Positions 41,005 to 51,088 of a stretch of DNA of 64,000 nt are shown here, piece by piece. Source of the stretch: Streptococcus cuniculipharyngis. GTDB taxonomy: Bacteria > Bacillota > Bacilli > Lactobacillales > Streptococcaceae. Every line of letters begins with the position of its first letter. The first letter of the stretch is position 1. The translations under genes and the position numbers were made by a program. The stretch is taken from NCBI RefSeq assembly GCF_007859195.1, contig NZ_VOHL01000004.1:1-64000 (forward strand), written 5' to 3'. The notes under the pieces are model-generated. The model was not told the DNA's origin, did no database searches, and saw only the letters and a list, made by a program, of their open reading frames with translations.

Positions 41005-41862
41005 TTGAAAGAAAGTATGATGCCTATGAAAAAACGCACTAAGAGAGCTGGCCTGATTTTTGCCTTGTCCATCTTAGGGGTAGGGATTGATTTTGCAGGG
41101 GGAGATTTATGTTTACTCACTGCTTTTTCCCTAATGGGAGTAGCTACCAGTGCCACAATGCTGATGTTACCAAGTAAAAACCGACTGGAGCAGGTCAATA
41201 CCAAAACCCGCTTGTTGGATTTGAAAGAAACCATCAACCGTTGCGACCGCCAACTCAAGCTTTTAGAGAACTATTTGGACGAAAAATCCTATACTCAGTA
41301 TGCTATCTTGGCTCGCCAGTTGCTGCCTCAACTGGCTGAAATTGGGCAAGAAGCCAAACAATTAAAAGATGACATGGACCTCAATATCTACAAACGGATT
41401 AGTAAAAAAGTTGAGGTAACCACTACTGACATCAAGGTCCAACTGGAAGCCCTCAACATGCCGACAGATAGCCAACCAGCCAGCATGGAGGAGGAAAAAC
41501 TCATGAAACTGGCCCCAGAGTTGATGACGATTTACCGCAATATTCAAATTGACCACCAGACCATTACAGAAAAAATCAAGACCTCTAATAGCCACAACAA
41601 GGCGGAATTGACTGCCCTACATGAGGCTGAAATGGCCCGTTTCCACGATATTCTCTCAGGCTATCTCTACATTAAAGAGTCCCCAAAAAACTACTACAAG
41701 GCAGATGAACGCCTAGCCAGTGCCAAGCAAGCCATGGAGACTTTTGATAAGGACTTGGATGAAACCATTCGTCAGCTCAATGAAAATGACTTACAAGATT
41801 TTGAGATTAGTTTACGAATGATGGCCCAGAAAAACCAAACCAGCCCAAATGACAACTACTAA
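41005..41862 (+). CDS. XpaC-like membrane protein
   Basis: 285 aa. Two hydrophobic segments lie near the N-terminus (about residues 15-55: GLIFALSILGVGIDFAGG, then LLTAFSLMGVATSATMLML). A long helical, coiled-coil-rich cytoplasmic domain follows. Size, layout and the telA-like gene 16 bases downstream match the XpaC / bromo-chloro-indolyl phosphate hydrolysis family; the real biochemical role is unknown. The start at TTG 41005 is supported by GGAAG six bases before; ATG 41017 is an alternative. Confidence 0.8.
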   Translation: MKESMMPMKKRTKRAGLIFALSILGVGIDFAGGDLCLLTAFSLMGVATSATMLMLPSKNRLEQVNTKTRLLDLKETINRCDRQLKLLENYLDEKSYTQYAILARQLLPQLAEIGQEAKQLKDDMDLNIYKRISKKVEVTTTDIKVQLEALNMPTDSQPASMEEEKLMKLAPELMTIYRNIQIDHQTITEKIKTSNSHNKAELTALHEAEMARFHDILSGYLYIKESPKNYYKADERLASAKQAMETFDKDLDETIRQLNENDLQDFEISLRMMAQKNQTSPNDNY

Positions 41863-41878
41863 GAAAAGGACTTAATTC

Positions 41879-43150
41879 ATGACTGAAACATTTAACTTTG
41901 ACATTGACCAAATTGCCAACAATGCTGTCGCTAAGACCGACAAGACCACCGACATCATCGCTAGTACCGACACTAGCTCAACTGGGCAAATTGCCTTCTT
42001 TGAAAAACTGACGCCTGAGCAACAAGCGGCCATCACTGCCAAGGCCCCTGCCCTAGTTGACACCTTCATCAGCGACCAAAATGCCCTTTTAGATTTTGGC
42101 CAAGGGACAGTGGAACAGGTCAATAATACGGTCAACCACATCTTGGCAGAGCAAAAAAAATTGGAAATCCCCCAAGTGGATGATCTCCTGCGTAATACCA
42201 ACCGTGAACTGAACGGTTTTGTCGCTAAGTACAAGGACGCTGCTCCAGTAGAATTGGAAAAGAAACCAAATTTCCTCCAAAAATTGTTTAAGCAAAGTAA
42301 AAATAGCCTGCAAGATTTTTATTTTGATGCTCAATCGGTTGAAAAAAAAATGGATGGGATGGCAGCCCAAGTGGTTAAACAGGAAGAAACCCTGGCTCGC
42401 AATATTGTTTCAGCTGAAATGCTGATTGAAGACAACACCAAATCCATTGAAAACCTAGTCGGTGTTATCGCTTTTATCGAGGCTACTCAGACAGAAGCGG
42501 CCCAACGTGCCAGTCTCATGCAAAGCCAACTAGCCCAACTAGACACGGCCAGCGTGGACTACCAGCAAAAATCTAACGATTTAGCGCGAATGACTGAGGT
42601 CATTAACACCTTGGAGCAACAACATAGCGAATACGTCAGCCGCCTGTATGTAGCCTGGGCAACCACCCCACAAATGCGAAATATGGTCAAGGTATCGTCT
42701 GACATGCGACAAAAATTGGGGATGCTCCGTCGCAATACCATTCCAACCATGAAACTCTCCATTGCCCAACTAGGTATTCTCCAACAGTCGGTTAAATCTG
42801 GCGTCACTGCGGATGCCATTACCAATTCCAATAATGCCGCCCTCCAGATGCTAGCTGAAACCAGTAAGGAAGCTATTCCCATGTTGGAGCGGACTGCTCA
42901 AAGTCCAACCATGTCCGTAGAAACCGTGACCGCTTTGGCGGAAAGTCTGGTCGCTCAAAACAATGGCATTATCGCAGCCATTGATCAGGGGCGTCAAGAA
43001 AGAGCTCGTCTGGAATCAGCCATTATCAGGTCTGCTGAAACCATCAACGATTCGGTCAAACTTCGTGATGAAAAAATTGTCCAAGCCTTGCTTAACGAAG
43101 GTAAGACGGTACAAGAACGTGTAGAAACCACAGAACATCAGGAAAATTAG
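41879..43150 (+). CDS. TelA-family protein (toxic anion resistance)
   Basis: 423 aa soluble protein, almost entirely helical, of the TelA/KlaA family. A typical segment is VAWATTPQMRNMVKVSSDMR, with TIPTMKLSIAQLGILQQS following. The family was named for tellurite resistance on a plasmid; in Firmicutes it is chromosomal, paired with xpaC, and has been linked to envelope stress and lantibiotic tolerance. It forms a two-gene operon with the upstream gene. Confidence 0.9.
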   Translation: MTETFNFDIDQIANNAVAKTDKTTDIIASTDTSSTGQIAFFEKLTPEQQAAITAKAPALVDTFISDQNALLDFGQGTVEQVNNTVNHILAEQKKLEIPQVDDLLRNTNRELNGFVAKYKDAAPVELEKKPNFLQKLFKQSKNSLQDFYFDAQSVEKKMDGMAAQVVKQEETLARNIVSAEMLIEDNTKSIENLVGVIAFIEATQTEAAQRASLMQSQLAQLDTASVDYQQKSNDLARMTEVINTLEQQHSEYVSRLYVAWATTPQMRNMVKVSSDMRQKLGMLRRNTIPTMKLSIAQLGILQQSVKSGVTADAITNSNNAALQMLAETSKEAIPMLERTAQSPTMSVETVTALAESLVAQNNGIIAAIDQGRQERARLESAIIRSAETINDSVKLRDEKIVQALLNEGKTVQERVETTEHQEN

Positions 43151-43155
43151 CTGCC

Positions 43156-43191
43156 AAAAAACTCCTAGCTTAGTCTGACTAGGAGTTTTTT
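43156..43191. terminator. Bidirectional terminator telA / rlmB
   Basis: AAAAACTCCTAG (43156-43168) / CTAGGAGTTTTT (43179-43191); it serves the convergent telA-like gene and rlmB. Confidence 0.9.
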
Positions 43192-43204
43192 GCTATTACA
43201 GGAT

Positions 43205-43933
43205 TTAGAGACGATTACGGAAAACCTCATACATGAGTAAGCCAGCAGCCACACTGGCATTGAGGCTCTGAACGTGACCATTCATCGGAATGGTGATTAG
43301 CTCATCCACCTGCTTTTTCAGCTTGGGTGACATGCCCTTACCTTCATTACCAATAATAAGAGCAAGCTTGCCACTGGTATTCCATTTGTGGCTGGGCGTG
43401 CCTGCCATATCTGTTCCAAAAACCCAAAACCCTTGAGCCTTGAGCTGGTCAAGGGTCTGACTAAGGTTGGTCACTCGGGCAATAGGCACATGGGCCACCG
43501 CTCCTGTTGAGGTTTTAGCCACCACTGGTGTAACACCAACCGCCCGATGCTTGGGAATAATCACCCCTGTCACATTGGTTGCGTCAGCCGTCCGTAAAAT
43601 CGAACCAAAATTATGAGGATCGGTCAAACCATCCAAAATCAATAGCAGAGGATTGTCCTCCTGCTCTGCCTTTTGCAAAATAGTCATCAAGTCATGATAG
43701 GGAAAGGCTGCCACTCGCAGGACAAAGCCCTGATGAACAGCCCCTGCGGTCATCTCGTTTAGGTCCTTTTTGCTGGTCCAAGAGATTGACACCTTTTTTG
43801 CTGTGGCTAAGGTCTTAATCTTGTCAAGATTTTTACCGCGTAAATCCTCTTGCACATAGAGTTTGTTGCCCAAATCAGCCTGTAAACTTTCCATAACGGC
43901 ATGAACGCCGTAAACAATATCTTCATTCATCAT
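43205..43933 (-). CDS. rlmB: 23S rRNA 2'-O-methyltransferase (TrmH/SpoU family)
   Basis: 242 aa SPOUT methyltransferase. The N-terminal substrate-binding domain (MNEDIVYGVHAVMESL) is followed by the knotted SAM domain with motif 1 LDGLTDPHNFGSILRTADA, motif 2 LALIIGNEGKGMS and motif 3 IPMNGHVQSLNASVAAGLL. It probably methylates 23S G2251 (RlmB). The start is ATG 43933 or 43930; TATAAT lies six bases before 43933 and no ribosome site is seen, so the mRNA is probably leaderless. A TTG at 43972 in frame is a weaker alternative. Confidence 0.92.
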   Translation of the reverse strand: MMNEDIVYGVHAVMESLQADLGNKLYVQEDLRGKNLDKIKTLATAKKVSISWTSKKDLNEMTAGAVHQGFVLRVAAFPYHDLMTILQKAEQEDNPLLLILDGLTDPHNFGSILRTADATNVTGVIIPKHRAVGVTPVVAKTSTGAVAHVPIARVTNLSQTLDQLKAQGFWVFGTDMAGTPSHKWNTSGKLALIIGNEGKGMSPKLKKQVDELITIPMNGHVQSLNASVAAGLLMYEVFRNRL

Positions 43934-43939
43934 AAGTTC

Positions 43940-43948
43940 ATTATACCA
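43940..43948 (-). promoter_or_regulatory. rlmB promoter, leaderless
   Basis: Minus strand TGGTATAAT (43948-43940) then GAACTT then ATGATG. The expected +1 is the A of the first ATG. Confidence 0.65.
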
Positions 43949-43972
43949 TAAAAGGAGGCTAGAGACTCCCAA

Positions 43973-44590
43973 CTAATAGAGCGATTTGATAATCTCCACC
44001 CGAGTAATTTGGTCACCCCGCATGCTATCAATGCGCAAGGCCACATCCTTGATGTAGACCGTAGCTCCAACGGCAACTGTTTTTTCATCCGCCTGCAAAT
44101 GCCTTGTCATAAAGTCACGTAGCAGCTCTCCTGGTTGATTGGGTAGCTTGACCCTGGCCAAAATACTGGCAATCTGAACTTTTTGACTCCCCCGCAAGAT
44201 GATATTATTAGAATCATCAAAGCTAGTAAAGAGGTATTTACGGGTAGCAAACAGAATAGCAATAGCAATGACACCCAAGAGGGTATCAATGGCAGAGCCA
44301 TGTGACACCACGATTTGTCTAGCCACAGCAAAGAGTAAGACTTCGACAATGGTACCAGATGTATGTTTACAAAGCATTTTAATCAACTCAACCCCCACCG
44401 CAATGGTCATGGCCTGAGTTAAAAAGGTTTGTAAATAATCCTCAATGGTTTGCGTTGAGGACCAAATGTCCAAGGCCCCTACCATCAAGCGAGCAGTCAA
44501 CGCCAAGAGAGCCAAGACTAAAATCATGGAAATGACAATCTCCACATAAAAGGACAATTCATAAAGCATGGTCTGTAAAAATTTTCTCAT
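43973..44590 (-). CDS. Membrane protein, PsiE-like
   Basis: 205 aa with four predicted membrane helices (about residues 15-37, 55-70, 78-95 and 100-115) and a cytoplasmic C-terminal half of mixed charge. The middle (AVGVELIKMLCKHTSGTIVE, LFAVARQIVV) resembles the PsiE / COG3431 group of conserved membrane proteins, known as phosphate-starvation-inducible in E. coli. Role in streptococci unknown. The gene ends 40 bases before rlmB, whose promoter lies in the gap. Confidence 0.75.
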   Translation of the reverse strand: MRKFLQTMLYELSFYVEIVISMILVLALLALTARLMVGALDIWSSTQTIEDYLQTFLTQAMTIAVGVELIKMLCKHTSGTIVEVLLFAVARQIVVSHGSAIDTLLGVIAIAILFATRKYLFTSFDDSNNIILRGSQKVQIASILARVKLPNQPGELLRDFMTRHLQADEKTVAVGATVYIKDVALRIDSMRGDQITRVEIIKSLY

Positions 44591-44734
44591 TAAAACCTCC
44601 AGTGTAACGCTTACACCTATTATAGCATACTTTCGGCTCAGAAACTAGAGCACGCCAGACCGCCTTTTCTGTCCCTTATGCTACAAAACATATAAAAAAT
44701 CCCTTGACAATTGCTATCAAAGGGGAAGTCATTA

Positions 44735-44817
44735 ACAAAAAAAGAGCACACAATCGACTTCGCTTAGGGCTGCTGGATTCCTCCCCTGACCCGCTTCACG
44801 CACGACTGTTGCTCCAC
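44735..44817 (-). ncRNA. ffs: Signal recognition particle RNA (4.5S/scRNA)
   Basis: The minus-strand transcript contains the SRP apical core GGGTCAGGGGAGGAATCCAG followed by CAGCCC: asymmetric and symmetric internal loops with a GGAA-type tetraloop that bind Ffh. Terminal arms GAGCAACAGTCG and CGATTGTGTGCTC pair to make the long hairpin, and a T-run closes it. The RNA directs membrane-protein ribosomes to the translocon together with Ffh and FtsY. Position next to tadA is usual in streptococci. End points are approximate. Confidence 0.92.
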
Positions 44818-44821
44818 TTTT

Positions 44822-44850
44822 ATTCTATCAAATTAAGTCAGGTTTGGCAA
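44822..44850 (-). promoter_or_regulatory. ffs promoter
   Basis: Minus strand TTGCCA (44850-44845), a 17-base spacer and TAGAAT (44827-44822), five to seven bases before the RNA start. It lies within 4 bases of the tadA stop. Confidence 0.8.
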
Positions 44851-44853
44851 GAC

Positions 44854-45333
44854 TTAGACGCGCTTTTTCTCCTGCCGTCTTTGGCGGAAAAAAGTTTGCA
44901 TGATACTAGCACAGTCTTGAACTAAAATCCCCTGCTCAACCGTCACCCGATGATTGAGCCGCTCATCGCTTAAAATATTGTAGAGGCTACCTGCCGCCCC
45001 AAACTTTTGATTGGCCGCCCCATAAATCACTTGGGGAAGCCGAGCCAAACCAATGGCCCCACTACACATCACACAAGGCTCAACAGTCACAAAGAGGGTA
45101 CAGTCCAAAAGTCGCCAGTTTCCCACACGCTCATTAGCCTCCTGAATGGCCATGATTTCTGCGTGCATGATGGCCTGACCTAGTTCTTCACGCGCATTGT
45201 GCCCACGCCCGATGATTTCCTTATCCTTAACAATAACACAGCCGATAGGAATTTCCTCCTTGGCTAGCGATTTCTCAGCCTCTTGCAGGGCTTGACGCAT
45301 AAAGTATTCTTTTTCTTCCTGGCTAAAGGTCAT
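44854..45333 (-). CDS. tadA: tRNA adenosine deaminase
   Basis: 159 aa zinc deaminase that makes inosine at position 34 of tRNA-Arg(ACG). Zinc and catalytic motifs: HAEIMAI and PCVMCSGAI. The N-terminal helix and C-terminal basic end are normal. It starts before the end of the upstream metallo-hydrolase gene (4-base overlap, ATGA), so the two are coupled. Confidence 0.95.
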   Translation of the reverse strand: MTFSQEEKEYFMRQALQEAEKSLAKEEIPIGCVIVKDKEIIGRGHNAREELGQAIMHAEIMAIQEANERVGNWRLLDCTLFVTVEPCVMCSGAIGLARLPQVIYGAANQKFGAAGSLYNILSDERLNHRVTVEQGILVQDCASIMQTFFRQRRQEKKRV

Positions 45334-46100
45334 GATAAATCACCCAAATCCCAGGATTGATGCGGTGCTGCCAAATCTACCACCAGATGTTCTCCTGCAT
45401 AAACTTGTGCCTGCTGACGCAAAATCTCCAGATGATCACCTGTCATCCCTCTAGGAGCAAATTGCGGCAAATGTGTCAAGACCAAACGGTTGACCCCTGC
45501 TTGTCGAGCAATCTGACCCGCTTCCTTGCTGGTCAAGTGAGCAGGGTGATTTTCTTGTCCCTCAAAGAAATAGACATCCGCCAAAAAGAGGTCTGCCCCT
45601 GTTGCAAAATCAGCCAAGCCCTCAAAGTAGCCCGTATCCCCTGTAAATACCAGCACCTGTTCCGTCGCCACCTCCACAATTCGCATGGCATAGCAAACCA
45701 CTGGATGAACGGTCTTAATAAAACTAATCTCAAAAGGCCCAAGCTGATTGACCTGTTCCGTCTGATAGGCCCGCCCTTCTAGGGCATTGGCCATGGTCAA
45801 TTTGGCAAATTCTCCCTGGTCTTCCGCATGCCCATAAACAGGAAGAATAGGTGACTGCTGAGGGTGGAGCAGGCGATAATGCCCCAAAACACCCAAATCA
45901 GCGATATGATCTGGATGATAATGACTGATGATAACAGCATCCAAGTCCAGGGGACTGAGCACCTTTTCCAACTCCGTCACTGCCCGACTACCAACATCAA
46001 TCAACAAATTAAAGCCATCCTGACTGGTCAAAAGAAAACTGGTTGTCCCAGCCCCTTGATAAGGATAGCCGCCCCAACAACCCAAGGTATGTAACTTCAT
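45330..46100 (-). CDS. Metallo-beta-lactamase-fold hydrolase (RNase Z-like)
   Basis: 256 aa. The zinc-binding motif is SHYHPDHIADLG, with further metal ligands in HPVVCYAMRI, TGDTGY and LTHLPQF. Size and motif set match small MBL proteins of the RNase Z/ElaC-like group common beside tadA in streptococci, but the exact substrate cannot be read from the sequence. No signal peptide. Confidence 0.85.
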   Translation of the reverse strand: MKLHTLGCWGGYPYQGAGTTSFLLTSQDGFNLLIDVGSRAVTELEKVLSPLDLDAVIISHYHPDHIADLGVLGHYRLLHPQQSPILPVYGHAEDQGEFAKLTMANALEGRAYQTEQVNQLGPFEISFIKTVHPVVCYAMRIVEVATEQVLVFTGDTGYFEGLADFATGADLFLADVYFFEGQENHPAHLTSKEAGQIARQAGVNRLVLTHLPQFAPRGMTGDHLEILRQQAQVYAGEHLVVDLAAPHQSWDLGDLS

Positions 46101-46146
46101 GATATCCTCTCCCTCCTAGTAGCTTACTTTTTATTATACCATAAAC

Positions 46147-46176
46147 AACCCCCATGACCAAAGGTCACGAGGGGTT
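46147..46176 (-). terminator. xfp terminator
   Basis: Minus-strand AACCCCTCGTGACC-TTT-GGTCATGGGGGTT followed by GTTTAT; the tail is weak but the stem strong. Confidence 0.7.
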
Positions 46177-46183
46177 AGCTAAC

Positions 46184-48547
46184 TTAATTCAGGGGTTGCC
46201 ATGTCCAATCACGAACTTCTGGAATATCATCACCATGTTCACGAATGTAACGCTGATGGAAACGAATGGTATCATCCATTTTCTGAGCAAATTCGTTCGC
46301 CTTCTGACCATAAACCGCAAGAGCTCCATCTTTAGCCACATGGAAACGATCCATTTCTGACAAGACGCGCATGTCAAATGGCGTTGTAATATCTCCATTT
46401 TCACGATAACCATGAATGTAGACATTGTGATTATGTCGATCAAAGAACAAGTCACGAATCTGTCCCTCATAACCATGGTAACAGAAAATAACAGGTTTAT
46501 CTTTAGTAAAGAGCTGATCAAAGTCCTCATCTGAAAGACCTCGTGGGTCAACTTTTGGTGACCGTAATTTCAGGATATCAACCACATTGATAAAGCGAAT
46601 CTTCAAGTCAGGGAAAGCCTTGTGCAAAATGCTAACGGCAGCCAAAGCCTCTAAGTTTGGCTCTGTGCCAGCTGCTGCAATCACAAGGTCTGGTTCAACT
46701 CCCTGATCTGTTGACGCCCAATCAATCACCTTATAACCTTCTTTAACCAGTTCTTCTGCTTCAGCTACTGAATAAAACTGTGGACGAGGGTGTTTTGAAG
46801 TAACAATCAAGTTGACCTTATCTTCATCAGCTAGGGCATGTTCCATCACTGCAAACAGACTGTTGGAATCTGCTGGCAGGTACTCACGGATAAATTCTGG
46901 GCGTTTTTCACCCAAATGGGTCAACAAGCCCGGATCTTGATGGGTATAACCGTTATGGTCTTGTTGGAAAACGGTTGACGTTGCAATCAAGTTCAATGAT
47001 GGGTAATTTTTACGCCATGGAGCATGACTTTTTGATTTACGCAACCATTTAAAATGTTGCGTAATCATTGAATCAACAACACGCAAGAAAGATTCATAAG
47101 AAGCGAAGAAACCATGACGGCCTGTTAACACATACCCCTCCAAAAAACCTTCAGCCTGATGTTCAGACAACTGCGAGTCAATCACACGACCAGCTGGAGA
47201 TAGCCACTCATCATAGGCTTCATTGCGACGGCCCAACCACTGACGATTGGTCACACTAAAGACATTGTTCAGGCGGTTAGATTTGGTCTCATCTGGGCCA
47301 AAAATACGGAAATTATCAGGATTAGCTACTACCAAATCCGCAGCATACTTACCAAATTCAATCATGTCTTGCGCCACGACACTACCAGGTAAGGTCGTAT
47401 CAATCGCATGTTTACGCCAATCAGCCAAGTCAAGCTTCTTAACGACTCCCGCATTAGTTGCCGGATTCATTGACATCCGACGAGGGCCTTGTGGTGAAAT
47501 GGCTCTAATGTCTTCCTTGACATAGCCTTTTTCATCAAAGAGCTCTTCTGGACGATAAGAATGTAGCCAGTCAGTCAAATGATCAATATACTGCATATTT
47601 CCAGCTTCAACAGGGATTGGCACTTGATGGGCTCTAAAGCCACCCTCAATTGGTTCTCCCTTCCACTCTTTTGGACCTGTCCAACCTTTCGGAATACGGA
47701 CAATCAACACCGGCCACTTGGCTTGACTGGCTTCCTCAGCCGGTTTTTGACGAGCCTGACTTTGGATAGCCTTAATCTCCTCAATCACACTGTCCAGTGT
47801 TGCTGCCATCTGTGGATGAACTTCCTCAGGATTTGTACCCGCAACAAAGTAAGGTTTCCAACCCAAACCATTGAAATACTGGGTCAATTCCTCATCTGTT
47901 TTCCGGTCCAAGATAGTTGGATTATGAATTTTTCCACCATTGAGGTATAAAATTGGCAGCACTGCCCCATCATTGACTGGGTTAATAAAGGTATTTGAAA
48001 ACCAACCAGCTGCCAAAGGACCTGTTTCTGACTCACCATCACCAATCACTGTTGCTGCAATCAAGTCTGGATTGTCTAAAATAGCTCCTGTGGCATGAGA
48101 CAAGGCATACCCCAATTCTCCACCTTCATGGATAGAACCAGGTGTTTCAGGAGCGGCATGAGACGCGATACCACCAGGGAAAGAGAAAATTTTACAGAGG
48201 GTTTTCAAACCTTCCTCATCCTGAGTAATATTGGGATACAACTCAGTATAAGACCCATCAATATAAGAATTTGACACCATCACTTGACCACCGTGACCTG
48301 GCCCTTCAATGTAAAACATGTCTAAGTCATATTTATTAATCACACGATTAAGATGGGCATAAATAAAGTTTTGCCCTGAAATAGTCCCCCAGTGACCAAT
48401 AGGATGCACCTTAACATGCTCTTGGCTAACTGGCCGACGAAGCAAGGGATTATCCTTGAGGTACATCTGTGCTACTGAAATATAGTTGGCTGCTCGCCAC
48501 CAGGCATCTACCTTTGCCAAATAGTCTTTACTATCATAATTTGTCAT
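46184..48547 (-). CDS. xfp: Xylulose-5-phosphate / fructose-6-phosphate phosphoketolase
   Basis: 787 aa thiamine-diphosphate enzyme. It cleaves xylulose 5-phosphate with phosphate to acetyl phosphate and glyceraldehyde 3-phosphate. Signatures: [28 protein letters not shown] (phosphoketolase signature), [13 protein letters not shown] (TDP-binding) and the C-terminal [18 protein letters not shown]. It acts on the product of the ula pathway encoded just beyond tkt. Good ribosome site AAAGGAG. No convincing -35/-10 pair is found upstream, so it may need an activator. Confidence 0.98.
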   Translation of the reverse strand: MTNYDSKDYLAKVDAWWRAANYISVAQMYLKDNPLLRRPVSQEHVKVHPIGHWGTISGQNFIYAHLNRVINKYDLDMFYIEGPGHGGQVMVSNSYIDGSYTELYPNITQDEEGLKTLCKIFSFPGGIASHAAPETPGSIHEGGELGYALSHATGAILDNPDLIAATVIGDGESETGPLAAGWFSNTFINPVNDGAVLPILYLNGGKIHNPTILDRKTDEELTQYFNGLGWKPYFVAGTNPEEVHPQMAATLDSVIEEIKAIQSQARQKPAEEASQAKWPVLIVRIPKGWTGPKEWKGEPIEGGFRAHQVPIPVEAGNMQYIDHLTDWLHSYRPEELFDEKGYVKEDIRAISPQGPRRMSMNPATNAGVVKKLDLADWRKHAIDTTLPGSVVAQDMIEFGKYAADLVVANPDNFRIFGPDETKSNRLNNVFSVTNRQWLGRRNEAYDEWLSPAGRVIDSQLSEHQAEGFLEGYVLTGRHGFFASYESFLRVVDSMITQHFKWLRKSKSHAPWRKNYPSLNLIATSTVFQQDHNGYTHQDPGLLTHLGEKRPEFIREYLPADSNSLFAVMEHALADEDKVNLIVTSKHPRPQFYSVAEAEELVKEGYKVIDWASTDQGVEPDLVIAAAGTEPNLEALAAVSILHKAFPDLKIRFINVVDILKLRSPKVDPRGLSDEDFDQLFTKDKPVIFCYHGYEGQIRDLFFDRHNHNVYIHGYRENGDITTPFDMRVLSEMDRFHVAKDGALAVYGQKANEFAQKMDDTIRFHQRYIREHGDDIPEVRDWTWQPLN

Positions 48548-48655
48548 GTCCTGACACTCCTTTGTTTGTTAGTTATATCACTATTTTACCCTAGTCAGCT
48601 CCAGCAAAAAAGTGCAAATTATACACATATTGGTGTTCCAAATTTATTTAAATAA

Positions 48656-48686
48656 AAAGCCCTGAAACCATTTGTTGATGATTTCA
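48656..48686 (-). terminator. Terminator after the small membrane protein gene
   Basis: Minus-strand CTGAAATC / GGTTTCAG stem followed by GGCTTTTTATTT. Confidence 0.7.
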
Positions 48687-48696
48687 GAGACCTCTT

Positions 48697-48927
48697 TTAG
48701 GAAAATCGAAGAAAGACCCAGCCTAGAATGGCCAAGCAGAGACTTAATAACCCCATCAAAAATCCTGGCAAAGTCAACAAGGTCAAATTGGGTGAAACAA
48801 CAATAATCAGTAGCAAAAGACCGGCCAAAAATAACCAGACCTTAGCTAAGCTTTTGATGGCCATATGATTAGTTGGCCAAGTGTGATCGGTGATTAAGGT
48901 CGGCTTCAATTGACTTCTTTCTTTCAT
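48697..48927 (-). CDS. Small membrane protein, function unknown
   Basis: 76 aa. A polar N-terminal third is followed by two membrane helices (about residues 30-50 and 52-73). Strong ribosome site GGAGG seven bases before the ATG, and its own terminator follows, so it is a real gene. I do not recognise the family. It lies between tkt and xfp. Confidence 0.7.
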   Translation of the reverse strand: MKERSQLKPTLITDHTWPTNHMAIKSLAKVWLFLAGLLLLIIVVSPNLTLLTLPGFLMGLLSLCLAILGWVFLRFS

Positions 48928-48966
48928 CTGTTTTTCCTCCTACTTTATTATTCGTAAGAGGATTTA

Positions 48967-49001
48967 AAAAACTTGAAGAAAAATAACTTTCTTCAAGTTT
49001 T
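48967..49001 (-). terminator. tkt terminator
   Basis: AAAACTTGAAGAAA / TTTCTTCAAGTTTT inverted repeat right after the tkt stop, with T-run on the minus strand. Confidence 0.85.
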
Positions 49002-49006
49002 TGAGT

Positions 49007-50983
49007 TTATTTTAAAGCATTAACGGTATCAATAACGTTTTCTACCGTAAAGCCATAAGCTTCAATCACCTTATTAGCTGGAGCTGAGGCACCAAATTTA
49101 TCAATACCAAGCACTGCACCATCCAAGCCGACATACTTGTACCAACTTTGACTGGCTGCCATCTCAATGGCCACGCGACGACGGACATGACTTGGCAAGA
49201 TGCTTTCCTTATAGTCTGCTGATTGTTGGTCAAAGAGGTCTGTTGATGGAACAGAAACCACACGCACCTTGGTTCCCGCTTTTTCTAGCTCTTTGGCCGC
49301 CTTCACAGCTAGGTTAACCTCGGAACCAGACGCTAGGAGAATGGTATCAAAGTCACTGCCGCTCTCATAAGTGACGTAAGCCCCCTTAGCCACTTGGTCA
49401 AAACGGCTACCTGCTTCGACTTCAAGATTTTGACGGGTCAAAACTAGGGCCGTTGGCGTGCTTTGACTGGTCAAGGCATAATGCCAAGCAGCCTGAGTTT
49501 CTCTAGCATCTGCCGGGCGGATGACTGTCATATTTGGCAAGGCACGCAGAGCCGCCAAATGTTCAATCGGTTCATGGGTCGGACCATCTTCACCAACCGC
49601 AATCGAATCATGGGTAAAGACATAAGTCACTGGCAAACCTTGAAGGGCTGATAGACGGATAGCAGCCTTGACATAGTCAGAAAAGACGAAGAAGGTACCA
49701 CCAAAGACACGCAAACCGCCATGAAGAGCCATACCATTCAAGACCGTTCCCATGGCAAATTCACGCACACCAAACTGAATATTACGGTTAAGCGGATTGT
49801 CAGCGTCTTGCAAACCGTCTTCTTTGATATAGGTCATGTTTGAATGAGCCAGGTCAGCTGAACCACCCAAAAAGTTTGGCAAGATCTTAGCTACCGCATT
49901 GATAGCATCTTGCGATGAATTACGAGTGGCTTGAGAGAACCCATCTTCATAGGCTGGAAAATCTTTTTCTGTCAATTCAACAACAGGTTGATTGGCAAGC
50001 ACTGCTGATAATTCATCAGCCACTTCTGGATAGGCCGTTTTGTAATCTGCCACCAACTGCGTCCAAGCATCATAAGCCGCTTGACCACGATCTGCCACCT
50101 GTTCTTTAAAGTCTGCGTAAACCTCTGCTGGAATCTCAAACGGTGCATAAGTCCAGTCAAGCGCCTGACGAGTAGCTGCTGTTTCATCTGCTCCTAGAGG
50201 TGCCCCGTGAACACCGTTAGTGCCTTGCTTATTTGGCGAACCATAACCGATGACTGTCTTAACTTCAATCAAACTTGGTTTCTTGGTTGCCTTAGCTTCC
50301 TCAAGGGCTTGTGAAATAGCCGCTAGATCATTACCATCTTCCACAAGACTGGTGTGCCAACCATAGGCTTCATAACGACCACGAATATTCTCAGAAAAGG
50401 CGTCCTTAGTTTCACCATCCAAACAGATGTCATTTGAATCATAAAGGACAACCAACTTATCCAGATTTTGCTTACCAGCATAAGACGCAGCCTCTGCTGA
50501 GACTCCTTCCATCAAGTCACCGTCACCACAAAGTACATAGGTGTAGTGGTCAAAAATTGGGAAACCATCTTTGTTGTACTTGGCAGCTAGAAAACGCTCT
50601 GCTTGAGCCATACCAACAGCTGTTGCAATTCCTTGTCCCAGAGGTCCAGTTGTGGCATCTACCCCTGCCGTATGGCCAAACTCTGGGTGACCTGGGGTTT
50701 TAGAATTCCATTGGCGGAAGTTTTTGATTTCTTCCATGCTAACATCTTGATAACCCGATAGATGCAAGAGAGCATAGAGCAACATTGAACCATGACCTGC
50801 CGAGAGGACAAAACGGTCACGATTGGCCCAGTCCGGTTGATTTGGTGTGACACGAAGGTGTTTGGTATAGAGACTATAGGCCATTGGTGCTGCTCCCATG
50901 ACAACCCCTGGGTGACCCGATTTTGATTGTTCAATGGCATCAACGCCGAGGAAGCGAATGGCATTTACAGATAGATTTGACAT
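49007..50983 (-). CDS. tkt: Transketolase
   Basis: 658 aa, start ATG 50983 ([20 protein letters not shown]) with GGAAAG upstream; the open frame to 51082 is leader. Thiamine-diphosphate enzyme of the non-oxidative pentose phosphate pathway. Motifs: [45 protein letters not shown] (TDP-binding) and [19 protein letters not shown] (transketolase signature 2). It interconverts xylulose 5-phosphate, the end product of ascorbate catabolism, with other sugars. It follows ulaG but has a terminator and a likely promoter of its own between. Confidence 0.98.
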   Translation of the reverse strand: MSNLSVNAIRFLGVDAIEQSKSGHPGVVMGAAPMAYSLYTKHLRVTPNQPDWANRDRFVLSAGHGSMLLYALLHLSGYQDVSMEEIKNFRQWNSKTPGHPEFGHTAGVDATTGPLGQGIATAVGMAQAERFLAAKYNKDGFPIFDHYTYVLCGDGDLMEGVSAEAASYAGKQNLDKLVVLYDSNDICLDGETKDAFSENIRGRYEAYGWHTSLVEDGNDLAAISQALEEAKATKKPSLIEVKTVIGYGSPNKQGTNGVHGAPLGADETAATRQALDWTYAPFEIPAEVYADFKEQVADRGQAAYDAWTQLVADYKTAYPEVADELSAVLANQPVVELTEKDFPAYEDGFSQATRNSSQDAINAVAKILPNFLGGSADLAHSNMTYIKEDGLQDADNPLNRNIQFGVREFAMGTVLNGMALHGGLRVFGGTFFVFSDYVKAAIRLSALQGLPVTYVFTHDSIAVGEDGPTHEPIEHLAALRALPNMTVIRPADARETQAAWHYALTSQSTPTALVLTRQNLEVEAGSRFDQVAKGAYVTYESGSDFDTILLASGSEVNLAVKAAKELEKAGTKVRVVSVPSTDLFDQQSADYKESILPSHVRRRVAIEMAASQSWYKYVGLDGAVLGIDKFGASAPANKVIEAYGFTVENVIDTVNALK

Positions 50984-51026
50984 GTGACTTTCCTTTCTAT
51001 ATGGCTTACTTGGTAAGCTCTTACAC

Positions 51027-51056
51027 TTTAATCTTAACAAAATTATCCGCTTATCG
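51027..51056 (-). promoter_or_regulatory. tkt promoter within the ulaG terminator
   Basis: Minus strand TTGCGA, a 17-base spacer, TAAGAT. The -35 is in the terminator loop and the spacer is its 3' arm plus T-run. Confidence 0.5.
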
Positions 51057-51074
51057 CAAGGATAGGCGGATAAT
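51041..51074 (-). terminator. ulaG terminator
   Basis: ATTATCCGCCTATC / GATAAGCGGATAAT on the minus strand, then TTTTGTT. Confidence 0.8.
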
Positions 51075-51088
51075 ATCAGCAATTAGGC

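Noticed and set aside
44704..44925. Open frame of 73 codons on the plus strand
   Set aside because: It overlies the SRP RNA gene and its promoter, and its translation has no protein-like features beyond chance.
48548..48660. Catabolite (cre) site and -35/-10 promoter for xfp
   Set aside because: TATAAT and TAAAAT are present but without a -35 at the right distance, and no cre match was found, so none is annotated.
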